Shown here: positions 18,040 through 29,098 of the stretch, one piece after another
How positions within the stretch are numbered: position 1 is the stretch's first letter
Layout of the letters: the number at the start of each line of letters is the position of its first letter
Source: Solibacteraceae bacterium
Lineage (GTDB): Bacteria; Acidobacteriota; Terriglobia; Bryobacterales; Bryobacteraceae
NCBI GenBank assembly: GCA_021324015.1
Contig: JAJPJX010000105.1
Location: forward strand, 40,681-104,680
Reading direction: 5' to 3'
Length of the DNA: 64,000 bases
Notes under the pieces: model-generated
Database searches by the model: none
What the model saw: the letters and a program-made list of their open reading frames with translations, nothing else
What the model was told of the DNA's origin: nothing
Made by a program: the position numbers and the translations under genes

Positions 18040-20646
18040 ATGGCTTCGGACGCCTCTACGCCGCTGATGCGGCAGTACAACGCCGTCAAACAGCAGGTGC
18101 CCAACACCCTGCTGCTGTTCCGGCTGGGCGACTTCTACGAACTCTTCTTCGAGGACGCCGTGACCGCGGCGCGCGAACTGGAGATCACCCTCACCTCGCG
18201 CAACAAGGAGAAGGGCGCCGCCATTCCCATGTGCGGCGTGCCGTATCACGCCGCCGAAGGTTACATCGCGCGGTTGATCCAAAAAGGTTACCGGGTGGCC
18301 GTGTGCGACCAGATGGAGGACCCGCGCTTCGCCAAGAAGCTGGTCAAGCGCGAGGTCACGCGTATCATCACTCCGGGCACCGCCACCGAGGCCAACCTGC
18401 TGCGCTCCCACGAGAACAACTTCCTGGCGGCGGTGGCGCGAACGGGCAACCGGGCGGGCCTGGCGCACGTGGATGTCTCGACCGGCGAGTTCCGCGTGAC
18501 CGAGATGGAGCCCGGCGAGATCCCCGGCGCCATCGAGCAGCTTGGCTCGCGGGAAGTGCTGTTTCCCGCAGACCGGCCTCTGCTGGCCGCGGACGAAAAA
18601 GGCCCCCGCTTTCTGCGCACGGAGCTGGAGGACTGGATTTTCAGTCCGGACTACGCGGAGCGGACGCTGCGCGAGCATTTCCGCCTTTTGACGCTGGATG
18701 GGTGCGGACTGGCCAACCGCCCGGCTGCCGTGTGCGCAGCCGGCGCCATCCTGCACTACGTGCGCGAGACGCAGCGCGCCGCGCTCGAGCACTTGGAGCG
18801 CCCCACGTATTACGACCGCGCGAACAGCATGGTGCTGGACGCCGTGACCGTGCGCAACCTGGAACTGGTGGAGCCGATCTTCGCCGGCGAAGGCGCCACG
18901 CTGGTGGGTGTGCTCGATCAGACCCTGACAGGAATGGGCGGCCGGCTGCTTCGCCAGCGCCTGCTGGCGCCTTCCATGAACCGCCCGGAGATCGAAGCCC
19001 GCCTGGACGCAGCCGGGGAACTCGTGCAACAGACCATTCTGCGGGCGGAGGTGCGCAAACACCTTGGCGGCATCCTGGACCTGGAGCGGCTGCTGGCCAA
19101 ACTGACCATCGGCTCGGCCGGGCCGCGGGAGGTGCTGGCGCTCGGCCGCTCGCTGGAAAAGATCGGCCCCCTGCGCGGCCTGATCGAGGCGGCGCAGGCC
19201 TGCCGCCTGCGGGATCTGCACGCCCGGCTGGACGCAGTGCCCGAGGTGCGCGACCGCATCTTGCAGGCCATCGCCGACGAGCCGCCCGTCAACCTGGCCG
19301 ATGGCGGCGCCATCCGCGCCGGCTACCACCCGGAGCTCGACGAACTGCGCGACCTCAGAGTCCACGGCCAGCAGTACATTGCCCAGATCGAAGCCCGGGA
19401 ACGCGCGCGCACGGGAATCGGCTCTCTCAAGGTGCGTTTTAACAATGTTTTCGGCTATTACATCGAGATCTCGAAGGCCAACCTGCACCTGGCGCCCGCG
19501 GACTACGAGCGCAAGCAGACGCTGGTCAACGCCGAGCGCTTCACCACCCCCGAACTGAAAGACTACGAGCGCAAGGTGCTGGACGCCGAGGAGAAAATCC
19601 TGGACCTGGAAAAAATGCTGTTCCAGGAAGTGCGGCAGTTCGCCGTTGCCCAGGCCCAGCGGATCAAGACCACGGCTGGCGCGGTGGCCGAACTGGACGT
19701 GACGGCGGCGCTGGCGCAAGTGGCGGCGGAGAACCGCTTCAACCGCCCGTCCTTCTCGGAGAACGGCGAGATGCGCATCCTGGCGGGACGTCATCCGGTC
19801 ATCGAGAGGCTATCCGAGCAGGAGGCCGGGCGGTTCATTCCCAATGACCTCTACCTGAACGACCGGGAAGACCTGATCGCCATCATTACGGGCCCTAACA
19901 TGGGCGGCAAGTCCACCTACCTGCGGCAGGCGGCGCTCATCGTCATCCTGGCTCAAATGGGCAGCTTCGTCCCGGCTGAATCGGCCAGTCTGCCCCTGGT
20001 GGACCGCATCTTCACGCGCATCGGAGCCTCCGACAACCTGGCCCGCGGCCGTTCCACGTTCATGGTGGAGATGACGGAAACGGCGGTGATTCTGAACACG
20101 GCCACGCCGCGCAGTTTCATCGTGCTGGACGAAATCGGCCGCGGTACCGCCACCTACGACGGCCTGGCGCTGGCCTGGGCCGTCGTGGAGTACATTCACG
20201 CCCGCGCACGCGCCAAAACCCTGTTCGCCACCCACTATCACGAGCTCACTGAGCTCGCCGACCAACTCGAAGGCGTGCGCAACCTGCGGGTCTCGGTGAA
20301 GGAAGCCGGCGACCGGATCATTTTTCTGCGCAAGGTCGAGCCGGGCCGCGCGGACCGCAGCTACGGCATCGAAGTGGCCCGCCTGGCGGGTCTGCCCCTG
20401 CCCGTGATCGAGCGCGCCCGAGAGGTATTGACGCTGCACGAGACCACCGAGCACGAGGTCACCGAGGAACTCTCCGGCGCGCAGGCCGCGCGGCCCGCGG
20501 CGCCGGTGCAGATCCAGTTGTTCGAGCCGGTGGGCCACCACATCGCCGAGCGCATCCGCGGCCTCAAAATCGATGAATTGCGGCCTATCGAAGCGCTGCA
20601 ACTGCTCAGCGAGCTCCAGGAGGAGCTGAAACGATCGTGCGTGTAG
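18040..20646 (+). CDS. mutS: DNA mismatch repair protein MutS
   Basis: An 868-residue full-length MutS. Mismatch-binding domain I starts with MRQYNAVKQQVPNTLLLFRLGDFYELF, carrying the F-x-E motif (FYE). Connector, core and clamp domains follow, then the ATPase with Walker A GPNMGGKSTYLRQ, the N2/signature segment ARGRSTFMVEMTE, Walker B SFIVLDEIGRGTATYDG and the ATHYHELTEL motif. It recognises mismatches and recruits MutL. anmK starts within its last codons (10-bp overlap). Confidence 0.95.
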   Translation: MASDASTPLMRQYNAVKQQVPNTLLLFRLGDFYELFFEDAVTAARELEITLTSRNKEKGAAIPMCGVPYHAAEGYIARLIQKGYRVAVCDQMEDPRFAKKLVKREVTRIITPGTATEANLLRSHENNFLAAVARTGNRAGLAHVDVSTGEFRVTEMEPGEIPGAIEQLGSREVLFPADRPLLAADEKGPRFLRTELEDWIFSPDYAERTLREHFRLLTLDGCGLANRPAAVCAAGAILHYVRETQRAALEHLERPTYYDRANSMVLDAVTVRNLELVEPIFAGEGATLVGVLDQTLTGMGGRLLRQRLLAPSMNRPEIEARLDAAGELVQQTILRAEVRKHLGGILDLERLLAKLTIGSAGPREVLALGRSLEKIGPLRGLIEAAQACRLRDLHARLDAVPEVRDRILQAIADEPPVNLADGGAIRAGYHPELDELRDLRVHGQQYIAQIEARERARTGIGSLKVRFNNVFGYYIEISKANLHLAPADYERKQTLVNAERFTTPELKDYERKVLDAEEKILDLEKMLFQEVRQFAVAQAQRIKTTAGAVAELDVTAALAQVAAENRFNRPSFSENGEMRILAGRHPVIERLSEQEAGRFIPNDLYLNDREDLIAIITGPNMGGKSTYLRQAALIVILAQMGSFVPAESASLPLVDRIFTRIGASDNLARGRSTFMVEMTETAVILNTATPRSFIVLDEIGRGTATYDGLALAWAVVEYIHARARAKTLFATHYHELTELADQLEGVRNLRVSVKEAGDRIIFLRKVEPGRADRSYGIEVARLAGLPLPVIERAREVLTLHETTEHEVTEELSGAQAARPAAPVQIQLFEPVGHHIAERIRGLKIDELRPIEALQLLSELQEELKRSCV

Positions 20647-21713
20647 CCGGGGTGATGAGCGGCACCTCGCTGGATGGCATCGACGTCGCCATTGTGGAAA
20701 TTGCCGGCCGGCGGATCGCCACCATCGGGGTGGAGTCTCGCCCCTACCCGGAGGGGGTGCGCCGCCGTCTGTTGGGCGTCTCCAACGCCGCCACCCATAC
20801 GCGTGAAATCTCGCGGCTGAACTTTCTCCGGGGCGAGCTGTACGCCCGCGCCGTCGAGCGGGCCTGCGGCCGTTTCGGACGGGTGGAACTGATCGGCTGC
20901 CACGGCCAGACCATCTACCACGAGGGCCGCTGCCACACGCTGCAGATTGGCGAGGCGGCCGTCATCGCCGAGCGCACGGGCGTGCCCGTGGTTTCCGGCT
21001 TTCGCACGCGCGACATCGCCGCCGGCGGAGAAGGCGCGCCGCTGGTGCCTTTTCTGGACTACCTGGTGTATCGACATCCGCGGCGCAGCTGCATCAGCCT
21101 GAATCTGGGCGGCATCGGGAACATCACCGTCATCCCCGCCGCGGCCCGCCCCGAGCAGGTGATCGCCTTCGACACAGGGCCGGGGAACATGGTGATCGAC
21201 CAACTGGTGCAGGAGTACACCGGCGGGCGGCAGAAGTTCGATCGCGGCGGCCGTATCGCCCGGCAAGGCAGGGTCAACCGCAAGCTGTTGGACGAACTGT
21301 TGTCGGATGCGTACTATCGCCGCAAGCCACCCAAGACCGCGGGCCGGGAACAATACGGCGCGGAGTTCATCGCCCGCATGAAGCGATCCGGATCGCCCTT
21401 GCCGGACCTGATTGCCACGGCCACGGTACTGACGGCCGCCACGGTGGCGATTTCAGCCCGCCCCTACCGCGCGCAGGAACTCATCGTATCCGGCGGCGGC
21501 GCGCACAATCCGCAAATCCTGGCGCACCTGGCCGCCTTCCTGCCGGAGACCGCCCTGGCCACCTCCGCCGATTACGGCGTAGACATTGACGGCAAAGAAG
21601 CCATCGCCTTCGCGGTCCTGGCCTACGAAACCTGGCGCCGCCGGGGGTCCAACCTGCCTTCGGCGACCGGGGCCCGGCATGCCGTCATCCTGGGCCACGT
21701 CACCTACGTCTGA
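20637..21713 (+). CDS. anmK: Anhydro-N-acetylmuramic acid kinase
   Basis: A 358-residue sugar kinase of the ASKHA fold. The N-terminal phosphate loop GVMSGTSLDGIDVAIV is diagnostic, followed by GCHGQTIYH, NLGGIGNITVIP and FDTGPGNMVIDQLV. It opens and phosphorylates 1,6-anhydro-MurNAc in cell-wall recycling. The GTG start at 20637 overlaps mutS by 10 bp, so translation is probably coupled. The stop abuts the stop of the convergent SAM-hydrolase gene with no intervening base. Confidence 0.93.
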   Translation: MRVAGVMSGTSLDGIDVAIVEIAGRRIATIGVESRPYPEGVRRRLLGVSNAATHTREISRLNFLRGELYARAVERACGRFGRVELIGCHGQTIYHEGRCHTLQIGEAAVIAERTGVPVVSGFRTRDIAAGGEGAPLVPFLDYLVYRHPRRSCISLNLGGIGNITVIPAAARPEQVIAFDTGPGNMVIDQLVQEYTGGRQKFDRGGRIARQGRVNRKLLDELLSDAYYRRKPPKTAGREQYGAEFIARMKRSGSPLPDLIATATVLTAATVAISARPYRAQELIVSGGGAHNPQILAHLAAFLPETALATSADYGVDIDGKEAIAFAVLAYETWRRRGSNLPSATGARHAVILGHVTYV

Positions 21714-22502
21714 TCAGTACACTGTCAGTTCCACCGGTGCGCCCACACCGCATCCCAGCATCTTCGCCGCCGAGGCCTGGCAGGACGAGATCTCGATATA
21801 GCCCGAACTGCCCTGGATGGCGAACAGCGTTCCCGGGCCCTGGTCCGCATAGTTGCCGGCCAGGATGGAGACCTTCTGGAAGCCGACTGCGAACTCGAAC
21901 GGCCGCTGCCCCACAGCCGGAAAGTCGCTGGCTTGAAAATTAGTGATCAGGTTGCCGAAGCGGTCGATTTTCAGCACCGTTCCGGCCCACGCCCGCCGCC
22001 CGGTGCGCACCGGCTTTCCGAAGTTCAGCCGCAGGTAATCTTCGATCCGCTTGCCCATGCGCGCCGGCGGCACTCCTTTGGCGATGTGCGCCGCCGCGGG
22101 CGAGAACACGTCCCTCCCGTGAAACGTCTGACTGACCGTGGGAAGGAAATACTTCGTTGTCGTGATAACCCGCACGCGGTGCTCTTCTTGCGCGTAGATC
22201 ATCGAAAGCACGCCGTTATCCGGCGCGATGAAGGATTGCCCTCTAGCTTCCGCGAGGATGGGCCGGCGCGAGGTTCCCACCCCCGGATCCACCACTACCA
22301 CGTGTACGGTCTTGGGCGGGAAATATCGATACGCCTGCGCCAGCACGAAGGCCGCTTCGGTGATCTCGAAGGCTCCGATCTCGTGGCTGATATCCACGAT
22401 CCGCGCCGTAGGACAGATTTTCAGGATGACCCCCTTCATCGTGCCGACGAAGTGGTCGGAAAGACCAAAGTCCGTAGTTAAGGTAACGATCCTGCCAGGC
22501 AT
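21714..22502 (-). CDS. SAM hydrolase / SAM hydroxide adenosyltransferase (DUF62 family)
   Basis: A 262-residue member of the chlorinase/fluorinase-fold family. It starts MPGRIVTLTTDFGLSDHFVG, with the SAM-binding DFG-x2-D motif, followed by DPGVGTSRRP, IAPDNGVLS and FHGRDVFSPAAAHIA. Family members of this type hydrolyse S-adenosylmethionine to adenosine and methionine. ATG 22502 was chosen because family homology begins there; longer starts would run into the divergent cysteine desulfurase gene. The two start codons are only 17 bases apart. Confidence 0.87.
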   Translation of the reverse strand: MPGRIVTLTTDFGLSDHFVGTMKGVILKICPTARIVDISHEIGAFEITEAAFVLAQAYRYFPPKTVHVVVVDPGVGTSRRPILAEARGQSFIAPDNGVLSMIYAQEEHRVRVITTTKYFLPTVSQTFHGRDVFSPAAAHIAKGVPPARMGKRIEDYLRLNFGKPVRTGRRAWAGTVLKIDRFGNLITNFQASDFPAVGQRPFEFAVGFQKVSILAGNYADQGPGTLFAIQGSSGYIEISSCQASAAKMLGCGVGAPVELTVY

Positions 22503-22519
22503 TGTTAAAATAAAGCTAA

Positions 22520-23686
22520 GTGCAGCGTTTCTACTTCGATCACAATGCCACAACGCCTGTGTCTCCGGAGGTTCGGGAGGCCCTGGTGTCGTGTCTCGAT
22601 CAAGTGTATGGTAACGCTTCCAGCATCCATCATTTCGGGCAGATAGCCAAGCAGCGGCTGGAAATGGCCCGCCGGCAGGTGGCCGGATTGATCCACTGCC
22701 GCCCGCAGGAGGTGGTATTCACCAGCGGCGGCACCGAATCGGACAACCTGGCCATCCTGGGAACCGTGCGGCACGCCTCCCGCGCCACGCGCCACGTGAT
22801 CACAAGCGCCATCGAGCATCCCGCCGTGCTGAACACCTGCGCACAACTGGAGCGCGAGGGAGTCGCGGTCACTTACCTGCCCGTGGGCTCGGACGGGGTG
22901 GTGGACCCGGACGCCGTGCGGCGCGCGCTGCGTCCTGAGACCGTGCTGGTCTCCGTCATGCACGCCAACAACGAATTGGGGACGGCGCAGCCTATCGCCG
23001 ACATCAGCGCTATCACCCGCGAAGCCGGCGTGTATCTGCATGCGGACGGTGTGCAGTCCGCGGGCAAGCTGCCGCTGGATGTCGAGGCGTTGGGCGTGGA
23101 CCTGTACAGCCTGAGCGGCCACAAGATTTACGCTCCCAAGGGCATTGGCGCGCTTTATGTGCGCAAGGGAACGCGGCTTTCTCCGGTGCTTTTCGGCGGG
23201 CACCACGAGCGCGACCGCCGCCCGGGTACGGAGAACGTGCCTGCCGCGGTGGCTCTGGGCCGTGCCGCGGAACTGGCGGGCCGCGATCTGGTTTCGGAGG
23301 CGGAACGGCTGGCCGTGCTCCGGGACCGCCTGGAGGCAGCCATTCTGGACCGCGTACCCGGCGCCGGGGTCAATGCCGGCCGGGCGCCGCGCACGCCCAA
23401 TACCACGAACCTGTATTTCGACGGCCTGGAAGGCGAGGCCCTGGTGATCGCCCTGGACCTGCGCGGCTTCGCCGTATCCAGCGGCTCCGCCTGCTCCAGT
23501 GGCGCCGTCGAACCATCGCACGTGCTGCTGGCTATCGGTCTTTCTCCGGAGCAGGCCCGCGCCAGTATCCGCTTTTCCCTGGGGCGCTCCAACACGGAGG
23601 AGCAGGTGGATGCCTTGGCCGAGGCTGTGGCGGCATCGGTCCTGCACTTGCGCAGACTCTCGCCGGTCTCCAAAGTCTATGTCTGA
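22520..23686 (+). CDS. Cysteine desulfurase (NifS/IscS family)
   Basis: A 388-residue PLP enzyme releasing sulfane sulfur from cysteine. The N-terminus YFDHNATTPVSPEV, the cofactor lysine K202 in LSGHKIYAPKG and the active-site Cys325 in SSGSACSSG are all present, and the long Cys loop places it in the class I IscS/NifS group. The next gene, mnmA, overlaps it by 8 bp, so the sulfur is probably used for tRNA 2-thiouridine as well as iron-sulfur clusters. The start is GTG at 22520, with TAAAAT at 22506-22511 as possible -10. Confidence 0.92.
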   Translation: MQRFYFDHNATTPVSPEVREALVSCLDQVYGNASSIHHFGQIAKQRLEMARRQVAGLIHCRPQEVVFTSGGTESDNLAILGTVRHASRATRHVITSAIEHPAVLNTCAQLEREGVAVTYLPVGSDGVVDPDAVRRALRPETVLVSVMHANNELGTAQPIADISAITREAGVYLHADGVQSAGKLPLDVEALGVDLYSLSGHKIYAPKGIGALYVRKGTRLSPVLFGGHHERDRRPGTENVPAAVALGRAAELAGRDLVSEAERLAVLRDRLEAAILDRVPGAGVNAGRAPRTPNTTNLYFDGLEGEALVIALDLRGFAVSSGSACSSGAVEPSHVLLAIGLSPEQARASIRFSLGRSNTEEQVDALAEAVAASVLHLRRLSPVSKVYV

Positions 23687-24800
23687 TCTTCCGATCGCCG
23701 TCGCCATGAGCGGCGGGGTGGACAGTTCCACCGTGGCGGGTCTGCTGGCACGCCGGGGCCTGCGGGTAGTCGGCCTCACCATGCAGCTTTGGAACCAGCG
23801 CCGCCTGCCGGAGCTTTCCGCGGAGGGAGCCACGGGCCGCTGCTGTTCGCTGGACGATGTGTACGACGCCCGCCGGGTGGCCGAGCAGATCGGCATCCCC
23901 TACTACGTGGTGAATTTCGAGCGCCAGTTCGAACAGCACGTGGTGGAGCCGTTCGTGGCGGAGTACCTGGCGGGGCGCACCCCCATCCCCTGCACGCTGT
24001 GCAACAACTTCATCAAGTTCGACAAGTTTCTGGAGATGGCGGACGCCGTGGGCGCCCGGCACATCGCCACCGGCCACTATGCCCGCATCACCCGCGACCC
24101 GGCCACCGGCCGCTACCAGTTGCGCCGCGCGCTGGATGAAAGCAAGGACCAGACCTACTTTCTGTTCGGTCTCACCCAGCCACAGCTTGCGCGCAGCCTG
24201 TTCCCGCTGGGCGAGATGAGTAAGTCCGAGGTCCGCCGCCTGGCCCGGGAGATGGGATTGGCCGTCGCCGAAAAAGGCGAAAGCTTCGAGATCTGTTTCG
24301 TGCCCAACGGGGACTATGCCGCTTTCCTGGACGCCTACCTCCAGGACAAGGGCCTCACGCGCGCCGAAACCCGCGGCCAAATCGTGACCACCTCAGGCGA
24401 GGCCGTGGGGGAGCACGGGGGCGTGCATCACTTCACCGTCGGCCAGCGGCGCGGCCTGGGCATCGCCGCCGGCGAGCCGCTCTATGTAATCGCCACCGAC
24501 CCGCGCTCGCAGCGCGTTACGGTGGGGCGCAACGAGGAACTGCTGCGTTCCCGGCTCACCGCCCGGGACGTTAACTGGGTCTCCCTAGCCGGGATTTCGG
24601 CGCCTACTCGCGCGGAGGTGAAGATTCGCAATAAGCACTCGGCCGCCGCGGCCACGCTCTATCCGGCGGGAGGGGAGACGCGCGTCGAGGTGCGCTTTGA
24701 CGAGCCGCAGCGCGCCGTCACGCCCGGGCAGGCAGCAGTGTTCTACGACAGCGACCTGCTACTGGGCGGAGGCTGGATTGAATCGGATTCCATTCTCTGA
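23679..24800 (+). CDS. mnmA: tRNA-specific 2-thiouridylase MnmA
   Basis: A 373-residue PP-loop enzyme that puts sulfur at C2 of U34 in Lys/Glu/Gln tRNAs. The ATP pyrophosphatase loop is AMSGGVDSS near the N-terminus. The catalytic pair is Cys105 in PIPCTLCN and Cys206 in ICFVPNGDY. HFTVGQRRGLGI and the C-terminal beta-barrel are normal. ATG 23679 is set by family homology (MSDLPIAVAMSGG) and overlaps the desulfurase by 8 bp, coupling sulfur donor and user. Confidence 0.94.
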   Translation: MSDLPIAVAMSGGVDSSTVAGLLARRGLRVVGLTMQLWNQRRLPELSAEGATGRCCSLDDVYDARRVAEQIGIPYYVVNFERQFEQHVVEPFVAEYLAGRTPIPCTLCNNFIKFDKFLEMADAVGARHIATGHYARITRDPATGRYQLRRALDESKDQTYFLFGLTQPQLARSLFPLGEMSKSEVRRLAREMGLAVAEKGESFEICFVPNGDYAAFLDAYLQDKGLTRAETRGQIVTTSGEAVGEHGGVHHFTVGQRRGLGIAAGEPLYVIATDPRSQRVTVGRNEELLRSRLTARDVNWVSLAGISAPTRAEVKIRNKHSAAAATLYPAGGETRVEVRFDEPQRAVTPGQAAVFYDSDLLLGGGWIESDSIL

Positions 24801-24810
24801 TTATTCAGCG

Positions 24811-24816
24811 TAGAAT
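24811..24816 (+). promoter_or_regulatory. -10-like box TAGAAT upstream of a small membrane protein gene
   Basis: TAGAAT is followed by a strong AGGAGG ribosome-binding site (24822-24827) and the ATG at 24836. A weak -35 (TTCCAT, 24788-24793) is at 17-base spacing. Confidence 0.4.
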
Positions 24817-24835
24817 ACGGGGCAGGAGGTGGCCT

Positions 24836-25096
24836 ATGTCTACGATATGGGTCGTCTTGAGCTACGGCATCTCCTTAGGCCTCGCGGTGCTTCTCCTGTA
24901 TGTCTTCCACGCCCGATCCTGGTACTGGCACATGCTCAGTGTGATGTGTGCCCTGGGACTGGGACTGATGCCGCCGCCCGCGAACTGGCAGGGACCGACT
25001 TACGATCTGTCGCTCGGGTCGCTATTCGTCTTTCTGCTGGTCTGGGGCATCGGCGGCATGCTGATGTTCAAGACGCACCACGAGAAGCACGCGTAG
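24836..25096 (+). CDS. Small membrane protein of unknown function
   Basis: An 86-residue protein with three hydrophobic segments (about 5-25, 31-46 and 61-79) and a His/Lys-rich cytoplasmic tail KTHHEKHA. I do not recognise a family. The strong ribosome-binding site, its own -10-like box and a GC-rich codon pattern like the neighbours support it as real. It lies between mnmA and an acyltransferase gene without a clear functional link. Confidence 0.65.
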   Translation: MSTIWVVLSYGISLGLAVLLLYVFHARSWYWHMLSVMCALGLGLMPPPANWQGPTYDLSLGSLFVFLLVWGIGGMLMFKTHHEKHA

Positions 25097-25128
25097 CGGG
25101 TGAGGCGCAGCCGGGCCGCGGCATCTTC

Positions 25129-25134
25129 TACAAT
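25129..25134 (+). promoter_or_regulatory. -10-like box TACAAT upstream of the acyltransferase gene
   Basis: TACAAT ends 8 bases before the ATG at 25143, implying a very short leader. No clear -35. Confidence 0.35.
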
Positions 25135-25142
25135 GGCCCTTC

Positions 25143-26045
25143 ATGCGCCAACGCTCCGCGCTCCGCAACCGGGTGGAATACGGCGTCGCGCGCGCCGTGC
25201 TTTTTTCCCTGGCGATGACGCCGCCGGCGTTGGCGTACCGCTTGGCGTACGGCTACGCAAGGCTGCTGGAGGCGGCGGTGCCACGACTGCGCCGGGTTGC
25301 CCTTCGGAATCTCGTCCTGGCTCTGCCGCAACTGGAGGGTGCGGAGCAGCGCCGCATCGTAGACGGCGTTTTCCGATCCATCGCGCGCCTGCTGGTCTCA
25401 CTGGCCCGATTCCCGCGGATCAACCGGGAGAACGTGGGCCAGTGGATCCGCTACGAGGGCTACGAACACTTCGCCGCGGCTCTTGAGAAGGGCAAGGGCG
25501 TGCTGTTCGCCACCGCGCACCTGGGCAACTGGGAGCTCAGCGCCTACGCGCACGCGCTGCTCTCCCAGCCGATGCACATCGTGGTGCGGCCACTGGACAA
25601 CCCCGCGATGGACGCCCTGGTGGAGCGTCTCCGCACGCTGTCAGGGAATCACCTGATTCAGAAAAAGGAATTCGCTCGCGGCATCTTGAAGGCCTTGCAT
25701 GCGAACGAAGCCGTTGGAATTCTCATCGATCAGAACGCCTCCCTGGAAGAGGGAATTTTCGTGGACTTTTTCGGTGTACCCGCTTGTGCCAGCACCGGCT
25801 TCGCGAAGCTGGCGGCACGCAGCGGCGCAACGGTCCTGCCCGGCTTTGCGCTCTGGTCGGAGACGGAGCGCCGATATATTCTACGCTTCGATCCACCGGT
25901 TCCCATCACCGGCGACGCGGAGGCCGACACACGCGCTTTGCATGCGCACCTGGAGAAGGTCATCCGCGAATATCCGGATCAGTGGTTGTGGATTCATCGC
26001 CGCTGGAAGACTCGGCCGCCCGGGGAGCCATCGCTGTATGACTGA
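25143..26045 (+). CDS. LpxL/HtrB-like lysophospholipid (lipid A type) acyltransferase
   Basis: A 300-residue acyltransferase. A hydrophobic N-terminal segment (about 17-35) anchors it to the inner membrane. The catalytic HLGNWE (H-x4-E form of the HX4D/E motif) lies near residue 127, followed by RPLDNPAMD, GILIDQNASLEEGIFVDFFG and a substrate-binding segment. The family adds acyl chains to lipid A or related lipids. No other lipid A gene is adjacent, so the acceptor is not certain. Confidence 0.83.
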   Translation: MRQRSALRNRVEYGVARAVLFSLAMTPPALAYRLAYGYARLLEAAVPRLRRVALRNLVLALPQLEGAEQRRIVDGVFRSIARLLVSLARFPRINRENVGQWIRYEGYEHFAAALEKGKGVLFATAHLGNWELSAYAHALLSQPMHIVVRPLDNPAMDALVERLRTLSGNHLIQKKEFARGILKALHANEAVGILIDQNASLEEGIFVDFFGVPACASTGFAKLAARSGATVLPGFALWSETERRYILRFDPPVPITGDAEADTRALHAHLEKVIREYPDQWLWIHRRWKTRPPGEPSLYD

Positions 26046-26098
26046 CCGGCCCCGGGGGCTTGGTGCTGTACGATACGGCAAGGTAGATTGCGAGGCCC

Positions 26099-26104
26099 TA
26101 TAGT
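26099..26104 (+). promoter_or_regulatory. -10-like box TATAGT upstream of the hybrid kinase
   Basis: TATAGT ends 16 bases before ATG 26121. GGAG at 26111-26114 is a possible ribosome-binding site. Confidence 0.35.
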
Positions 26105-26120
26105 ATTCTGGAGCCGGGTC

Positions 26121-27803
<1,683 letters not shown>

Positions 27804-27813
27804 GGAGCGCGCT

Positions 27814-28533
27814 TCAACCCGAAAACTTCATACGCAGAATCATCTGGCGCCGCTCCGGCTCGACGTGGCACAGCACACAGGCCCGCTGGCTCTGATCCGG
27901 CAGCGAGGACACCAGGGCGTAGACCTGCCCGTGGGTCTCCCAGGAAAACAGCTTCCAGGCGGTGCCCTCGACGTTCCGGACGACGATGTGCTTGCGCGTC
28001 AGGCTCTCCCGCTGCCGGGGCTCCAGGTCCCGCGCCCGGGCGATCAGCAGCGTGGCGGGAAAGACACCCACCCGGTATGCGATGGCGGCAACCCGCTGGC
28101 CCTGGAACGAGATCCACCTAGCGCCAACCAGTTCCAGGGCATCCGGATCCGGCTGCGGCCGCGCCAGCGCCACGGCAGCCGTGAGGGAACTGTTCTCCCC
28201 GAGCCAGTTGCGCAACTCCGCGGCGCTTTGCGTGCGCAGATCCAGACGTTCCGGATGGCCCAGGAACTCCTGGTGTACCCGCATGGCGGCGGCCTCCAGG
28301 GTCGAGGGCGATTCCGGGCGCCGGTGCGCGAACCAAATCGCGGCGGCCGCCGCCGCTACCGCCAGGCAGGCGGCCAGCCGCCACGCAGATCCCCTGACAG
28401 ACGTCGTCTCCCGCGGCTCCAAAGCCGCCTCCACCCGCTCCCAGAGAGAATCGGGGGCGCGGACCATCCCCAAGTGCGCCGCTAAGTTTTGCTCCAGGCG
28501 CGATCTCCATTCGCCGGTAAGTGGCTCATGCAT
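27814..28533 (-). CDS. Putative membrane anti-sigma factor with C-terminal CxxCH
   Basis: A 239-residue protein translated with an 8-bp overlap from the ECF sigma gene. Residues 1-48 are soluble and would face the cytoplasm, a single transmembrane helix (about 49-66) follows, and residues 67-239 would be periplasmic. It has no N-terminal zinc (HxxxCxxC) motif. Its C-terminus carries CVLCH at residues 219-223, a c-type heme-attachment motif, unusual for an anti-sigma factor. Gene order, topology and overlap suggest that it controls the sigma factor. Direct sequence similarity to known anti-sigma families is weak, so the call rests mostly on context. Confidence 0.6.
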   Translation of the reverse strand: MHEPLTGEWRSRLEQNLAAHLGMVRAPDSLWERVEAALEPRETTSVRGSAWRLAACLAVAAAAAAIWFAHRRPESPSTLEAAAMRVHQEFLGHPERLDLRTQSAAELRNWLGENSSLTAAVALARPQPDPDALELVGARWISFQGQRVAAIAYRVGVFPATLLIARARDLEPRQRESLTRKHIVVRNVEGTAWKLFSWETHGQVYALVSSLPDQSQRACVLCHVEPERRQMILRMKFSG

Positions 28534-29098
28534 CCTTCATCTCCCAATCTTTTGCCAGGTGCGACAGCCGGCGGGCCAGGTTCTTGTGCGCCCGGCTTAA
28601 TCGTGAAGCCACTGTGCCTTTGGACACCCCGAAGACTTCCGCCATCTCTTCGTAGGAGAGCCCCTCGGTGTACCGCAGCACGATGGCCAGGCGCAGGTCC
28701 GGCGAAAGCCGGGCGACGGCAGCCTGCACTCGGCGGCTGGTTTCGGAGCGCTCGGCTTGCGCGGCCGGGTTTTCCGCCGAGAGGAACGGCCGGCGGATCT
28801 CGCTCTCCGCCAGCGGCACCAGGCGGCGCGCCTTCCGGCGGTGGTCCAGGCAGCAATTCACGACCAGGCGGTAGAGCCAGGATTCGAACTTCGCCTCTCC
28901 GCGGAATTCCGCCATGCAGGCGAACAGCTTGACGAACGTGTCCTGCGTGATGTCCATGGCCGTGGCCTCATCGCCTGAAAATCGCAGCGCGATGGAATAG
29001 ACGCGGTCTTTATGTGCGACAAACAGCGCACGAAAGGCGTCACGGTCGCCCCGCCGGCACGCTTCGACAACTTCCCGCTCGCTTTCCGCCGCCACCAT
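28526..29098 (-). CDS. ECF-family RNA polymerase sigma factor
   Basis: A 190-residue sigma-70 family factor with only regions 2 and 4. Region 2 contains AFRALFVAHKDRVYSIALRF and DITQDTFVKLF; region 4 has LRLAIVLRYTEGLSYEEMAEVFGVSKGTVASRLSRAHKNL, a typical helix-turn-helix. ATG 29098 was chosen because the domain begins soon after; an upstream start at 29245 would add about 49 low-complexity residues and reach into the divergent cydA gene. The following gene is the presumed anti-sigma factor. Divergent placement next to cydAB suggests, but does not prove, respiratory stress as the signal. Confidence 0.9.
   Translation of the reverse strand: MVAAESEREVVEACRRGDRDAFRALFVAHKDRVYSIALRFSGDEATAMDITQDTFVKLFACMAEFRGEAKFESWLYRLVVNCCLDHRRKARRLVPLAESEIRRPFLSAENPAAQAERSETSRRVQAAVARLSPDLRLAIVLRYTEGLSYEEMAEVFGVSKGTVASRLSRAHKNLARRLSHLAKDWEMKDA

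Noticed and set aside
17959..19794. Minus-strand frame of about 600 codons opposite mutS
   Set aside because: Shadow of mutS.
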